The notes below the pieces were generated by a model that saw nothing but the letters and a program-made list of their open reading frames with translations, did no database searches and had not been told where the DNA came from. Made by a program: the position numbers and the translations under genes. DNA of 64,000 nucleotides from Methylovulum sp. (GTDB lineage Bacteria; Pseudomonadota; Gammaproteobacteria; Methylococcales; Methylomonadaceae): assembly GCF_028687615.1 (NCBI RefSeq), contig NZ_JAQTZU010000007.1, positions 93,447 to 157,446 of the forward strand, written 5' to 3'. Positions 8,627-18,061 of this stretch are shown piece after piece. Each line of letters begins with the position of its first letter. Positions within the stretch are counted from its first letter, which is position 1.

Positions 8627-9274
8627 TTACTGCTCAACAGCCATTGCGCGGTTAGCCAGGACTTTGTCGATTAGACCATAAGCCACGGCATCATTGGAAC
8701 TTAAAAAATTGTCCCTATCGGTGTCTTGCGCAATTTTTTCGATGGGCTGGCCGGTATGATGGGCGAGGATTTTATTGAGTTTATCGCGGATGGATAAAAT
8801 TTCCCGTGCGTGGATGTCAAAATCCGACGCTTGCCCTTGGAAGCCGCCTAAAGGTTGATGGATCATCATTCTGGAGTGTGGCAGGCAGAAACGTTTTCCC
8901 GCCGCGCCGCCCGTCAATAACAATGCGCCCATACTGGCGGCCTGGCCGATGCACAAGGTGCTGACATCGGGTTTGATGAACTGCATGGTGTCATAAATGG
9001 ACATGCCCGCAGTGACTGAGCCACCGGGTGAATTGATGTATAAGTGGATGTCTTTGTCAGGGTTTTCTGATTCCAGAAACAGCAATTGCGCGACCACCAG
9101 ATTCGCCGAGTAATCTTCAACTTGACCCACCAGAAAAATGACGCGCTCTTTCAGCAGCCTGGAATAAATGTCGAAAGAACGCTCGCCCCTGGCGGTTTGC
9201 TCGACAACGATGGGGACCAGCCCGCCCGCCGCTTGAATTTCATTGCTTGGGTTTGTTGCAATATGTTTGTACAT
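8627..9274 (-). CDS. clpP: ATP-dependent Clp protease proteolytic subunit ClpP
   Basis: Serine protease subunit that forms the tetradecameric chamber. It has 215 residues with the catalytic triad Ser114 (GQAASMGA), His139 (SRMMIHQP) and Asp188 (DTDRDNF), at the spacings of the E. coli enzyme. A short N-terminal propeptide is likely. The gene starts only 9 bases after the tig stop, so translation is probably coupled within tig-clpP, and clpX follows. Confidence 0.98.
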   Translation of the reverse strand: MYKHIATNPSNEIQAAGGLVPIVVEQTARGERSFDIYSRLLKERVIFLVGQVEDYSANLVVAQLLFLESENPDKDIHLYINSPGGSVTAGMSIYDTMQFIKPDVSTLCIGQAASMGALLLTGGAAGKRFCLPHSRMMIHQPLGGFQGQASDFDIHAREILSIRDKLNKILAHHTGQPIEKIAQDTDRDNFLSSNDAVAYGLIDKVLANRAMAVEQ

Positions 9275-9283
9275 AATTAATCC

Positions 9284-10585
9284 TTACCGTTGGTATTTTT
9301 CCATGACATCGCTAAATGGCAGGGTTTCTTCAGAGACTTTCGCTTGGGCCACCAGCCAATCCACCGTTTGATTTTCCAGCACCATTTGCTGGACATCAGC
9401 GAGGCGGCTTTTGTCGGCATAATACCAGCTTACGACTTCTTCGGGTGATTCATAACTTTTCGCCATGTCTTCAATGGTTGAACGGACTTTATTCTCATCC
9501 AATGCCAGATTGTTTTTTTGTATGACTTCGCCCAAAATCAACCCTAAAGCGACGCGGCGTTTGGCTTGCGCTTCAAACACATCACGCGGCAATTGTAAAT
9601 CTTCGAGGCTTAGTTTTTGCCGTTTTGCCGTTTCGACATACGGTTTCATCAGGTTCTCGACTTCTTCATCGATCAACGTGCTAGGCAGGGTGATTTGGAC
9701 TTTTTCGTACAAGGCATCCATAACCGAATTTTTCAGCCGGGCTTGCAGGGCGTTGGCCAGTTCCCGTTCCATATTGGTTTTTACGTCGCTACGGAAGGCT
9801 TCCATCGTGCCTTCTTCTATGCCGTAGCTTTGGATAAATTCGGCATTAATTTCTGGTAATGTCGGCTCTTCAACTTTGATGGCTTCGACTTCGAATTCAG
9901 CGGTTTTGCCTGCCAGTTTGGTATTGCCGTATTCTTCAGGGAAAGTGGCGGTAAAGGTTTTGCCGGCACCGGCTTGAAGGCCGATAAGATTTTCTTCAAA
10001 GCCAGGGATCATTTGCTTGGTGCCAATTTCAACCGAATAATTTTCGACTTTGCCGTTAGTGAAATTTTCATCATCGGCTGTACCGGAGAAATTGACGGTG
10101 ATGCGGTCTTTTTCTTGGGCTGGACGTTCCACTTCTGTCCAGGCCAGTTTTTGTGTGCGTAATTTTTCAATCATCGCATCGACATCGGCTTCTTCGACAG
10201 AGGACAAGCTACGGACAACTTCCATTTGCTCCAAGCCTTCCAGGGATATTTCGGGATAGACTTCAAATATGGCGGTGTATTTAAAACCTTCGCTTTCATC
10301 GACTGAGTCAATAAAAGGGTTTCCGGCAGGCTTTAGATCCTGATTCTGTAGGGCTTCGTAATAAGTTGATTGGATCAAGTCACCGGCGATTTCGCCACGG
10401 ACACGGTCGCCGTAGAGTTTTTTTACGATGTGTGAAGGGACTTTGCCAGGACGGAAACCGTCGACTTTGACTTCGCGGGCCAACGACTTGAAGCGTGTCG
10501 CCATTTTTTCCTGAACCACGGATTCTGGTACGCTGACTGTCATTTTCCGGCTTAATTCTGATGTCTTCTCGACAGAAACTTGCAT
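9284..10585 (-). CDS. tig: Trigger factor (ribosome-associated chaperone/PPIase)
   Basis: A 433-residue trigger factor: ribosome-binding N-terminal domain with the FRPGKVP signature loop near residues 44-50, a FKBP-type peptidyl-prolyl isomerase domain at about 160-245 (ITVNFSG, then MIPGFEENLIG), and a helical C-terminal chaperone domain. It binds nascent chains at the ribosome exit tunnel. It heads the tig-clpP-clpX cluster. The tRNA-Leu gene lies 107 bases upstream in the same direction, with a terminator in between. Confidence 0.97.
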   Translation of the reverse strand: MQVSVEKTSELSRKMTVSVPESVVQEKMATRFKSLAREVKVDGFRPGKVPSHIVKKLYGDRVRGEIAGDLIQSTYYEALQNQDLKPAGNPFIDSVDESEGFKYTAIFEVYPEISLEGLEQMEVVRSLSSVEEADVDAMIEKLRTQKLAWTEVERPAQEKDRITVNFSGTADDENFTNGKVENYSVEIGTKQMIPGFEENLIGLQAGAGKTFTATFPEEYGNTKLAGKTAEFEVEAIKVEEPTLPEINAEFIQSYGIEEGTMEAFRSDVKTNMERELANALQARLKNSVMDALYEKVQITLPSTLIDEEVENLMKPYVETAKRQKLSLEDLQLPRDVFEAQAKRRVALGLILGEVIQKNNLALDENKVRSTIEDMAKSYESPEEVVSWYYADKSRLADVQQMVLENQTVDWLVAQAKVSEETLPFSDVMEKYQR

Positions 10586-10645
10586 TTCTTTACTCCACGC
10601 ATTTAATAAGGATTTTTAGAGACGGGTAACGGCTCAACAGAATTG

Positions 10646-10680
10646 AAAAATGGCCGTTTGATAAAAAAACGGTCATTTTT
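10646..10680 (-). terminator. Intrinsic terminator between tRNA-Leu and tig
   Basis: A stem-loop with arms aaaaatgRccgttt / aaacggYcattttt (one G-T position) and A/T runs on both sides. Read on the minus strand it follows the tRNA-Leu gene by 12 bases and precedes tig by about 60 bases. It probably ends the tRNA transcript, so tig needs its own promoter in the short remaining gap. Confidence 0.7.
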
Positions 10681-10691
10681 TATTGAATAAG

Positions 10692-10776
<85 letters not shown>

Positions 10777-10911
10777 ACTTTGATTGAACTTGGCATTATA
10801 TAGGCTTAACTGTATTGGCAACAAGCTATTATTTTGAAAATAACACTAGTTTCATTAATCAAGCCATTAAATATGTTATGCTTAAAAGTTATTACATAAT
10901 CGCCTTTCTTA

Positions 10912-10983
10912 AGATTGTTTCATAAGTGCTTGCATAGAAATGGAATGCCCTGCCCAAGCTTTTTGGGCAAGTGCTTATGGGGA
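10912..10983. mobile_element. MITE-like hairpin, single-hairpin copy
   Basis: A short palindromic element in the 345-base tRNA-dnaB gap. The left arm TGTTTCATAAGTGCTTGC is identical to an arm of the elements at 45.9 and 55.5 kb; the right arm is GCAAGTGCTTATGGGGAAAA. The loop shares the gaaatgg...ttttttgg pattern with the 55.5-kb copy. The arms match with two differences. No coding capacity. The rest of the gap (10984-11121) shows AT-rich promoter-like DNA before dnaB and nothing else I recognise. Confidence 0.7.
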
Positions 10984-11121
10984 AAAATATATCAGGGGCG
11001 ATATACCTATAAAAATCCAGCCATCCCCCGATCATTCAATATCGACACTGAAAATTAGATTATCGTGCCGCCTAGATTTGTGCAGATCGTTTAAATTCCA
11101 CAGAAGCTAAATATCAATATC

Positions 11122-12516
11122 ATGTCCAATAACTATATGTACGATAGCGATGACGCCTTGGACGCGCTAAAAGTCCCGCCCAATTCCATACAGGCCGAGC
11201 AGGCGGTTTTAGGTGGTTTGATGCTGGATAACCAAACCTGGGATTCGGTCGCCGATAAGGTGTTGGAAACGGATTTTTATCGTCGTGACCATCGCTTGAT
11301 TTTTAAAGTGATCGCGCAACTTGCCGAAAAACAATCACCTTTTGATATTATCACCATTTCCGAAGCCCTGGCGGCGGTCGGGGAGTTGGAAGACACCGGC
11401 GGTTTGGCGTATTTGGGTTGGTTGGCGAAAAACACCCCCAGTGCGGCAAACATTGTCACCTACGCCAATATCGTCCGCGACCGCTCGGTATTGCGCCAGT
11501 TAATCCATGTCGGCACGGGTATCGCCGACTCGGCGTTTAATCCCGAAGGGCGCGAAACTGCCGATTTGCTGGAAAGTGCCGAACGCGAGGTGTTTAAAAT
11601 CGCCGAGCAAAAACAGCGTGGGCAAGGTGGCTTTGTACCGATTAAAACTTTGCTTGCCAGGGCGGTTGACCGCATTGAGACGCTGTTTGAGCAGGATGGC
11701 AATATTACCGGGGCGGCGACCGGATTCTCGGATTTTGACCAATTGACATCGGGTTTGCAGCCCGCTGATTTGATTATCGTTGCGGGTAGGCCGTCGATGG
11801 GTAAAACCACCATCGCGATGAACATGGCGGAAAATATCGCCATCAAGGGTGACAAGCCCGTCGCCGTGTTCAGTATGGAAATGCCGGGTGATGCGTTGGC
11901 GATGCGGATGATGTCGTCTTTGGGGCGTATTGACCAGCATAAGGTGCGTACGGGTAAGTTGGAAGATGACGAATGGCCCAGATTGACCTCGGCGATCAAT
12001 ATGCTGGCGGAAACCAAATTGTTCATCGATGATACGCCGGCATTGACACCTACCGAAGTGCGTTCTAGGGCGCGCCGTTTGACCCGCGAACACGGGCAGC
12101 TCGGCTTGATCGTGCTGGATTATTTGCAATTGATGCAATCACCTTCCAGTGGCGAGAACCGTGTCCAGCAAATCTCCGACATTTCCCGTGGCTTAAAGGC
12201 TTTGGCGAAAGAATTGAACGTGCCGGTCATTGCCTTATCGCAGCTTAACCGGAATCTGGAGCAACGCCCCAATAAACGCCCGGTCATGTCCGATTTGCGC
12301 GAATCCGGCGCGATTGAGCAAGATGCCGACTTGATCGTGTTTGTTTACCGTGATGAAGTTTATAACGAAGACAGCCCCGATAAAGGCATTGCCGAAATTA
12401 TTATCGGCAAACAGCGTAACGGTCCGTTGGGGACGGTCAGGCTGACCTTTTTAGGCCAATACACTCGTTTTGAAAATTTTGCCGGACACGGTTACGGTGC
12501 GGAGGATTACGAATGA
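11122..12516 (+). CDS. dnaB: Replicative DNA helicase DnaB
   Basis: A 464-residue hexameric 5'-3' helicase of the replication fork. The N-terminal primase-interacting domain (about 20-125) contains EQAVLGGLMLDN; the RecA-like C-terminal domain has Walker A GRPSMGKT at 222-229, the SMEMPGDALAMRM segment, Walker B LIVLDYLQLM and the SDLRESGAIEQDAD motif. No intein. It overlaps alr by 4 bases (ATGA), the dnaB-alr order seen in many gammaproteobacteria. Confidence 0.98.
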   Translation: MSNNYMYDSDDALDALKVPPNSIQAEQAVLGGLMLDNQTWDSVADKVLETDFYRRDHRLIFKVIAQLAEKQSPFDIITISEALAAVGELEDTGGLAYLGWLAKNTPSAANIVTYANIVRDRSVLRQLIHVGTGIADSAFNPEGRETADLLESAEREVFKIAEQKQRGQGGFVPIKTLLARAVDRIETLFEQDGNITGAATGFSDFDQLTSGLQPADLIIVAGRPSMGKTTIAMNMAENIAIKGDKPVAVFSMEMPGDALAMRMMSSLGRIDQHKVRTGKLEDDEWPRLTSAINMLAETKLFIDDTPALTPTEVRSRARRLTREHGQLGLIVLDYLQLMQSPSSGENRVQQISDISRGLKALAKELNVPVIALSQLNRNLEQRPNKRPVMSDLRESGAIEQDADLIVFVYRDEVYNEDSPDKGIAEIIIGKQRNGPLGTVRLTFLGQYTRFENFAGHGYGAEDYE

Positions 12517-13610
12517 CCCCAGCCGCGTATGCCGTGCTTGATTTAAACGCGTTGCAACATAATCTCCAAAAAGTCCGCGAATGCGCACCGGACGCCAACA
12601 TTATGGCGGTCATCAAGGCCAATGGCTATGGTCATGGCCTGTTGCGGGTCGCTGAAACTTTATCCCACGTTGATGCCTTTGCCGTGGCGCGGGTGCAGGA
12701 AGGCATCCGTTTGCGCAAAGCGGGCCTGCAAAATCGGGTTGCCGTGCTGGAAGGCTTCACTTGCATTGAAGAACTGGATGATTTGTTGCACTACCAGCTA
12801 GATGCCGTGGTGCACACGGCAAGCCAATTGGATTTGCTGGAGCAGCACACTGGGCGGACGCAAATCGCCGTGTGGCTGAAACTGGATACGGGCATGAACC
12901 GCTTGGGGTTTCACGCCAACGAATTTCCAGGCATTTATCAACGCTTAAGCCGTTGTGTATTAGTCAAACAGCCCGTCAACCTGATGACCCATTTGGCGAA
13001 CGCTGATGATATGCAGGATGACATGACGATTAAACAAATCAATTTGTTTAATCAAACCCTGGGGATGTCGCAAGGTGAGCGTAGCATTGCCAATTCCGCA
13101 GGCATTTTGGGTTGGCAAGCGGCGTTGGCGGATTGGGTGCGCCCTGGCGTGATGCTCTACGGTATTTCACCATTTCCTGGCAGCACCGGTGCGGAGTTGG
13201 GATTGAAGCACGTCATGGGCTTGCATTCGCGCTTGATCGCCGTCAAACCCTTGGCGAAAGGTGGTACGGTCGGTTATGGCTGTAGTTGGGTTTGTCCGCA
13301 AGATACGACTTTGGGCGTGGTGGCTATTGGTTACGGAGATGGTTATCCACGTTACGCCAAGCCGGGTACTCCGGTGCTGGTCAACGGCCAGCGTGTGCCG
13401 CTGATTGGACGGGTGTCTATGGATATGATCACCGTTGATCTGGCAAGCCAGCCTGATGCCAAACCGGGCGATGCGGTGACTTTGTGGGGTGACGGTTTGG
13501 CAGTGGAAGAGATTGCCTTGTGTGCGGACACCATACCCTATACGCTGGTCTGTGGCGTGACCCAGCGGGTGCGCTTGGTTGAAGCAGAAGAGCGTAATTC
13601 GCCGTTATGA
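12513..13610 (+). CDS. alr: Alanine racemase (PLP-dependent)
   Basis: A 365-residue alanine racemase that makes D-alanine for peptidoglycan. The PLP Lys is in AVIKANGYGHG (Lys35), the second catalytic Tyr in VGYGCSW, and the GYGDGYPR motif is present. N-terminal TIM barrel, C-terminal beta domain. Its start overlaps the end of dnaB by 4 bases, so translation is coupled. Its end overlaps the 3' end of the convergent ypjD gene by 6 bases. Confidence 0.97.
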   Translation: MTPAAYAVLDLNALQHNLQKVRECAPDANIMAVIKANGYGHGLLRVAETLSHVDAFAVARVQEGIRLRKAGLQNRVAVLEGFTCIEELDDLLHYQLDAVVHTASQLDLLEQHTGRTQIAVWLKLDTGMNRLGFHANEFPGIYQRLSRCVLVKQPVNLMTHLANADDMQDDMTIKQINLFNQTLGMSQGERSIANSAGILGWQAALADWVRPGVMLYGISPFPGSTGAELGLKHVMGLHSRLIAVKPLAKGGTVGYGCSWVCPQDTTLGVVAIGYGDGYPRYAKPGTPVLVNGQRVPLIGRVSMDMITVDLASQPDAKPGDAVTLWGDGLAVEEIALCADTIPYTLVCGVTQRVRLVEAEERNSPL

Positions 13611-14402
13611 ACGGTGCAGGATCAGCTCCAACACCAACTTGCTGCCAAAATAAGCCAATAAAAGCAAAACAAACCCGCAGATAGTCCACTGTATTGCGGT
13701 TTTACCACGCCAGCCATAGCGTTTCCTGCCTATTAACAAACTCGAAAAAATCAGCCATGCCAGCAGGGACAGCACGGTTTTATGCACCAAATGCTGCGCG
13801 AATAAATCTTCAATAAACGCAAAACCACTGATCAGCGAAAAGCTCAGGAAAAACACCCCGGCGGCTATCATCTGGAACAGCAACGATTCCATCGCCTGCA
13901 ACGATGGTAGCGATTGGATGAAGCGTTTCGGCGGATGGCTTTTCAGTTGCTGGTCTTGCAAATACAGCAACAGGGCTTGCAGGGCGGCGATATTTAACAG
14001 GCTAAAGGCAATAATCGACGTGAGTATGTGCGCGGTCATTGCCCAACTGTGGTTTGATAAAGGCTGGGTGGGTTCGGAAAAATTGCTTTCCAGGCCCAGC
14101 ATGATCGCGGCGATGGGGAATAATACAACGCCGAGTTTTTCAACGGGTTTGTTGAGTGCTGCGATAAGCAGCAATAAGGCGACAATCATCGCAACCAGCG
14201 ATGCGGTGCTAAAAAAATTGAAACTGAAAGCTTGGTGCTGATGGAATGCCGTGGCGATAAAGGCGATATGTGCAAAAACCGCCGTCCAAGCCAGATAAAT
14301 GAGGGTGCGGGGTAAGGTATTTTCGCGGATATGCCTAATAATTGACAACGTGCTTACCATGTAAGAAAAAATGGCAATAGTGGCGAGGGCGATGGAAATC
14401 AT
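13605..14402 (-). CDS. ypjD: Inner-membrane protein YpjD, CcsA/cytochrome c assembly family
   Basis: A 265-residue polytopic membrane protein with about eight hydrophobic segments and the family-typical HSWAMTAHILTSIIAF segment and C-terminal HKTVLSLLAW. This family is related to the heme-handling CcsA/CcmC proteins; the conserved His residues in these helices fit. The gene is divergent from ffh, as ypjD is in E. coli and many relatives. Its precise role is not established. Its end overlaps the end of alr by 6 bases in convergent orientation. Confidence 0.88.
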   Translation of the reverse strand: MISIALATIAIFSYMVSTLSIIRHIRENTLPRTLIYLAWTAVFAHIAFIATAFHQHQAFSFNFFSTASLVAMIVALLLLIAALNKPVEKLGVVLFPIAAIMLGLESNFSEPTQPLSNHSWAMTAHILTSIIAFSLLNIAALQALLLYLQDQQLKSHPPKRFIQSLPSLQAMESLLFQMIAAGVFFLSFSLISGFAFIEDLFAQHLVHKTVLSLLAWLIFSSLLIGRKRYGWRGKTAIQWTICGFVLLLLAYFGSKLVLELILHRS

Positions 14403-14572
14403 TGGCTTAGTTTAAAGGCGACGAACTCAGGATGGTGTAAGCGGGAATAGTCAGGCTATGACGGCAAAGTGCAAAGCCATCAATGGCTATGTTAATATAA
14501 CAGGTTAAATAGTCCTAGCGCATTTATGCCAGCGGACGCACCTTGCCAACATCAGAATAAAAATTAGCCGAT

Positions 14573-15928
14573 ATGTTTGATAATTTAACCGACCGCTTAA
14601 GCGACACACTTAAAAAATTAAAAGGCCAGGGTCGCCTGACCGAAGACAACATTAAAGAATCCTTGCGTGAAGTGCGTATGGCGTTGTTGGAGGCGGATGT
14701 CGCGTTGCCTGTTGTCACTGATTTTATTGAACGGGTAAAAATTGGTGCATTAGGCCAGGATGTGCAGTCCAGTTTGACACCAGGCCAGGCCATGATCAAG
14801 TTGGTGCAGGCCGAATTGGTCAAGGTCATGGGGGATGCCAATGAAGGTCTCAACCTTAAAGCTGTACCGCCCGCAATCATCCTGTTGGCGGGTTTGCAAG
14901 GTGCAGGTAAGACGACGACGGTTGCCAAACTGGGCCGCTGGTTGAAAGAAACCCAAAAGAAAAAAGTCGGCGTGGTCAGTGTCGATGTCTACCGCCCGGC
15001 GGCGATCAAGCAATTGGAAACCTTGGCGCATGATTTGTCCTTGGATTTTTTCCCTAGCGACATTTCCCAAAATCCCGTCGATATTGCCAAAAACGCCATA
15101 GACGCGGCGAAGAGAAAATTTTTGGATGTCATTATCATCGACACCGCAGGCCGTTTGCATGTCGATGATGAGATGATGGTAGAGATCAAAGCCCTGCATG
15201 CGGCGATCAATCCCATTGAAACCCTGTTCGTTGTCGATAGCATGACCGGGCAAGATGCGGCGGTCACTGCCAAGGCTTTTAATGACGCGCTGCCATTGAC
15301 GGGCGTGATCCTGACCAAAGCGGACGGCGATGCGCGTGGCGGGGCCGCCTTGTCTATCCGCCATATCACGGGCAAGCCCATCAAATTTATCGGTGTCGGC
15401 GAAAAGACTTCTGCTCTGGAGCCGTTTTATCCTGACCGTATCGCCTCGCGTATTTTGGGTATGGGCGACATCCTCGGCTTGATTGAGGAAATCGAGAAAA
15501 AAGTCGATAAGGAAAAAGCCGAAAAATTTGCCAAAAAAATGCAAAAAGGCAAGGGCTTTGACATGGAAGACTTGCGCGAGCAGCTCGTGCAAATGCAAAG
15601 CATGGGCGGCATTGGTTCGATGATGGAAAAGATGCCGGGCATGAACAAAGTGCCGCAAGAAATCAAAGAAAAAATGAATGACAAAATGCTGGCGCGGCAG
15701 ATTGCCGTGATCAATTCCATGACCATGAAGGAACGCCGCTTTCCCGATCTGATCAAGGGCAACCGCAAAAAACGCATTGCCGCAGGCTGTGGACAGGAAT
15801 TGCAGGATGTCAACCGGATCTTGAAGCAGCATTTGATGATGCAAAAAGTCATGAAGAAAATGAAAAGCGGCAACATGGCGAATATGATGCGCGGACTTAA
15901 AGGCAATGCAAAGAATATGAAAAGGTAG
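14573..15928 (+). CDS. ffh: Signal recognition particle protein Ffh (SRP54)
   Basis: GTPase that, with 4.5S RNA, targets membrane proteins cotranslationally. 451 residues: N domain (1-90), G domain with P-loop GLQGAGKT at 107-114, DTAGR and TKADGDARGG, and the methionine-rich M domain from about 325 to the end (MQSMGGIGSMMEKMPGM and the final MMQKVMKKMKSGNM). Divergent from ypjD across a 170-base gap that must hold both promoters. Usually rpsP follows directly; here a glycosyltransferase gene is inserted. Confidence 0.98.
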   Translation: MFDNLTDRLSDTLKKLKGQGRLTEDNIKESLREVRMALLEADVALPVVTDFIERVKIGALGQDVQSSLTPGQAMIKLVQAELVKVMGDANEGLNLKAVPPAIILLAGLQGAGKTTTVAKLGRWLKETQKKKVGVVSVDVYRPAAIKQLETLAHDLSLDFFPSDISQNPVDIAKNAIDAAKRKFLDVIIIDTAGRLHVDDEMMVEIKALHAAINPIETLFVVDSMTGQDAAVTAKAFNDALPLTGVILTKADGDARGGAALSIRHITGKPIKFIGVGEKTSALEPFYPDRIASRILGMGDILGLIEEIEKKVDKEKAEKFAKKMQKGKGFDMEDLREQLVQMQSMGGIGSMMEKMPGMNKVPQEIKEKMNDKMLARQIAVINSMTMKERRFPDLIKGNRKKRIAAGCGQELQDVNRILKQHLMMQKVMKKMKSGNMANMMRGLKGNAKNMKR

Positions 15929-16034
15929 TTTCCTAATTTAAGGAATGGTACGCAAGCCGCTGGTTTTTAAGGACAGCCAATTGTGGAGGATAAGGCCGTC
16001 ATCCGGACAATTTAATATAACCAATATATTCAAA

Positions 16035-17117
16035 ATGAAAATCCATTTTATCTTCCCTTCCGCACAATATGATTGGCCTCTGGTTAATTTTTTAAGGGAA
16101 ACGCTTCCTGATGCCACATTCGATTGCGGCGCCGCTTCTGGATTTGGTAGATATCACTATGGCATCCAGTTGTTGGCAAAAATACCTTGGTTGGCTTGCT
16201 ACGCATTTAACAGTTGGATGGCACGGATAAAGCAAGGCCCGTTACCTGATTATATTTGTGTAGGCACAGACATTGAGGTTATAGGTTGTTTACTGGCACA
16301 GTTTTTTTCCGGCATAAAAATCCCCATCATTTTCCTTGGTTTCATTTATACCCCAAGGAAATCCTTATTGTTGACCAAAATCAGGTGGTTATATTTTCGT
16401 ATCCTACTGGCACAAATAACAGCGGTGATATGCTACTCAAAATATGAGAGCGACTATTTACCGAAACTGTTTCGATTGAAAAAAACGCTGTTCGTGGCAA
16501 CTCTGTTTGGCGGCAATTTTGATGTGCCTAAGGATTGGGTGGCTAAAAATGAAGGCGGGCCTGGTTATGTGGTTTCTGCGGGCCGTTCAGGGCGGGATTA
16601 TCATTTACTTTGCGACGCTGTGCGGGGGTTGCCTGTAGAACTGCATATAATTTGTGATTCCAGCCACCCGTTACAGGGGCTGGATTGTCCTGCCAACGTC
16701 ACCATTCTTCGTAATTGCTACGGGGACAAGTATGTAGAAGAGCTTGCCGGAGCGGATATGGTGCTGCTGATACTTAATAATGACAACCTGTCATCGGGTC
16801 AAATGGTACTGCTTAATGCAATGGCATTGGGCAAGTTGGCTATCATCACCAGGACAGCAACAACAATGGAGTACGGCGAGCATTTAAAGACCTGTTATTT
16901 TGTCGGGCCTGATTCTGTGGAAGAGATACGCTCTGCTATCGGGATTTGCAGTAAGCCGGAAATTAGAGAGTCTATCGGAGCTGAAGCGCACCGTTATTTT
17001 ATGGAGAATCATTCCCTCGAACCTTATGTCCAGTCCTTGGTAAAAGCGTTTGAAAAAATAGTCCAACATAATGGGCATGGACAAAGCATTGCAAAAGTGG
17101 ATGATGCAAAGCACTAA
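16035..17117 (+). CDS. Predicted glycosyltransferase, GT-B-like
   Basis: A 360-residue cytosolic protein with the outline of a GT-B glycosyltransferase: an N-terminal half starting MKIHFIFPSAQYDWPL and a C-terminal half with VVSAGRSGRDYHLL, a VTILRNCYGDKYVEELAGAD donor-site region (in parts) and the LLNAMALGKLAIIT segment followed by a Glu/Tyr-rich loop. The frame is open back to 15945, but the ATG at 16035 matches the normal beta-strand start. No acceptor or donor sugar can be named. It sits alone between ffh and the rpsP operon and looks more AT-rich than its neighbours, suggesting later insertion. Confidence 0.65.
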   Translation: MKIHFIFPSAQYDWPLVNFLRETLPDATFDCGAASGFGRYHYGIQLLAKIPWLACYAFNSWMARIKQGPLPDYICVGTDIEVIGCLLAQFFSGIKIPIIFLGFIYTPRKSLLLTKIRWLYFRILLAQITAVICYSKYESDYLPKLFRLKKTLFVATLFGGNFDVPKDWVAKNEGGPGYVVSAGRSGRDYHLLCDAVRGLPVELHIICDSSHPLQGLDCPANVTILRNCYGDKYVEELAGADMVLLILNNDNLSSGQMVLLNAMALGKLAIITRTATTMEYGEHLKTCYFVGPDSVEEIRSAIGICSKPEIRESIGAEAHRYFMENHSLEPYVQSLVKAFEKIVQHNGHGQSIAKVDDAKH

Positions 17118-17227
17118 AAATGAAAATCCGGCAAATTAAGCTATAGTGCGTGGCTTAACAAGCAATGCAATAATGCAAGAAAAGCTGGCAAACAGTTTGA
17201 TTGAATCATAATAAATGCTAATTTCTC

Positions 17228-17255
17228 TTCACTTATCAATAAAATCGCGTAGAAT
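17228..17255 (+). promoter_or_regulatory. Predicted sigma70-type promoter of the rpsP operon
   Basis: TTCACT and TAGAAT separated by 16 bases, about 45 bases upstream of the rpsP start in an AT-rich gap, with a GAGGAAA ribosome site following. Prediction only. Confidence 0.4.
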
Positions 17256-17297
17256 AGACGGATTAACAATTACTGAAAGTTTTTTCGAGGAAATTAG

Positions 17298-17549
17298 ATG
17301 GTAACCATTCGTCTTTCAAGAGGTGGTGCAAAAAACCGCCCTTTTTACCACGTCGTTGTAACCGATAGCCGCAGTTCGCGTGACGGTCGTTATATTGAAC
17401 GTCTCGGTTTTTTTAACCCATTGGCGCGTGGCAATGAAGAAAGATTACGTTTAGACAGTGAGCGTGTTGCTTACTGGCAATCAAATGGTGCACAACCTTC
17501 TGACCGCGTTGCAAAATTGATTAAAGACGCAGCTAAAGCGGCTGCCTAA
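17298..17549 (+). CDS. rpsP: 30S ribosomal protein S16
   Basis: An 83-residue ribosomal protein of normal length. The signature [21 protein letters not shown] region and [11 protein letters not shown] are clear (in parts). First gene of the rpsP-rimM-trmD-rplS operon, with a strong GAGG ribosome site 8 bases before the ATG; rimM starts 5 bases after its stop. Confidence 0.98.
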   Translation: MVTIRLSRGGAKNRPFYHVVVTDSRSSRDGRYIERLGFFNPLARGNEERLRLDSERVAYWQSNGAQPSDRVAKLIKDAAKAAA

Positions 17550-17554
17550 TCCGT

Positions 17555-18061
17555 TTGCCAGATAAAGAACTGATCAACGTCGGCGAAATTTCCGGCGTTT
17601 TTGGTATAAAAGGCTGGGTAAAAGTTTTTTCTTATACCGATAAGCGCGAAAATATCCTTAGATACGCGCCTTGGCTGCTAAAAAAAGCCGACGAGACGAA
17701 GACAGTTAATGTTCTTGAAGGTGCTTTGCAAGGTGGGGCGGTGGTTGCCAGGCTTGACGGAATAAATGACAGGGATCAGGCTGCAGCCCTGATGGGTTGG
17801 ACTATTTTCATAAGGTTCGGGCAACTGCCTAAAACAGCCGAAGATGAATATTACTGGTCGGATTTAATTGGCTTAACTGTCGAAACCGTCGAAGGGATAC
17901 CGCTAGGCAACGTCGAAAACCTGCTCGAAACGGGGGCCAATGATGTGGTCATCGTCAAAGGCGAGCGTGATCGGGCCATACCGTTTTTACAAGGCCAAAC
18001 AATTATCCGTATTGACTTGCCAAGCCAAAAAATGATCGTCGATTGGGATCCTGATTTTTGA
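17555..18061 (+). CDS. rimM: Ribosome maturation factor RimM
   Basis: A 168-residue 16S rRNA processing factor that binds S19 during 30S assembly. N-terminal RimM barrel ([15 protein letters not shown]) and C-terminal PRC barrel ([13 protein letters not shown], ending in MIVDWDPDF). It uses a TTG start only 5 bases after rpsP, within the translational coupling range. Its stop overlaps the trmD ATG (TGATG). Confidence 0.96.
   Translation: MPDKELINVGEISGVFGIKGWVKVFSYTDKRENILRYAPWLLKKADETKTVNVLEGALQGGAVVARLDGINDRDQAAALMGWTIFIRFGQLPKTAEDEYYWSDLIGLTVETVEGIPLGNVENLLETGANDVVIVKGERDRAIPFLQGQTIIRIDLPSQKMIVDWDPDF

Noticed and set aside
14750-15844. A 364-codon open frame antisense to ffh, and similar long antisense frames over sppA, dnaB, gpmI and the SulP genes
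   Set aside because: They are shadows of strongly biased codon use in real genes; none has a family match or ribosome site.
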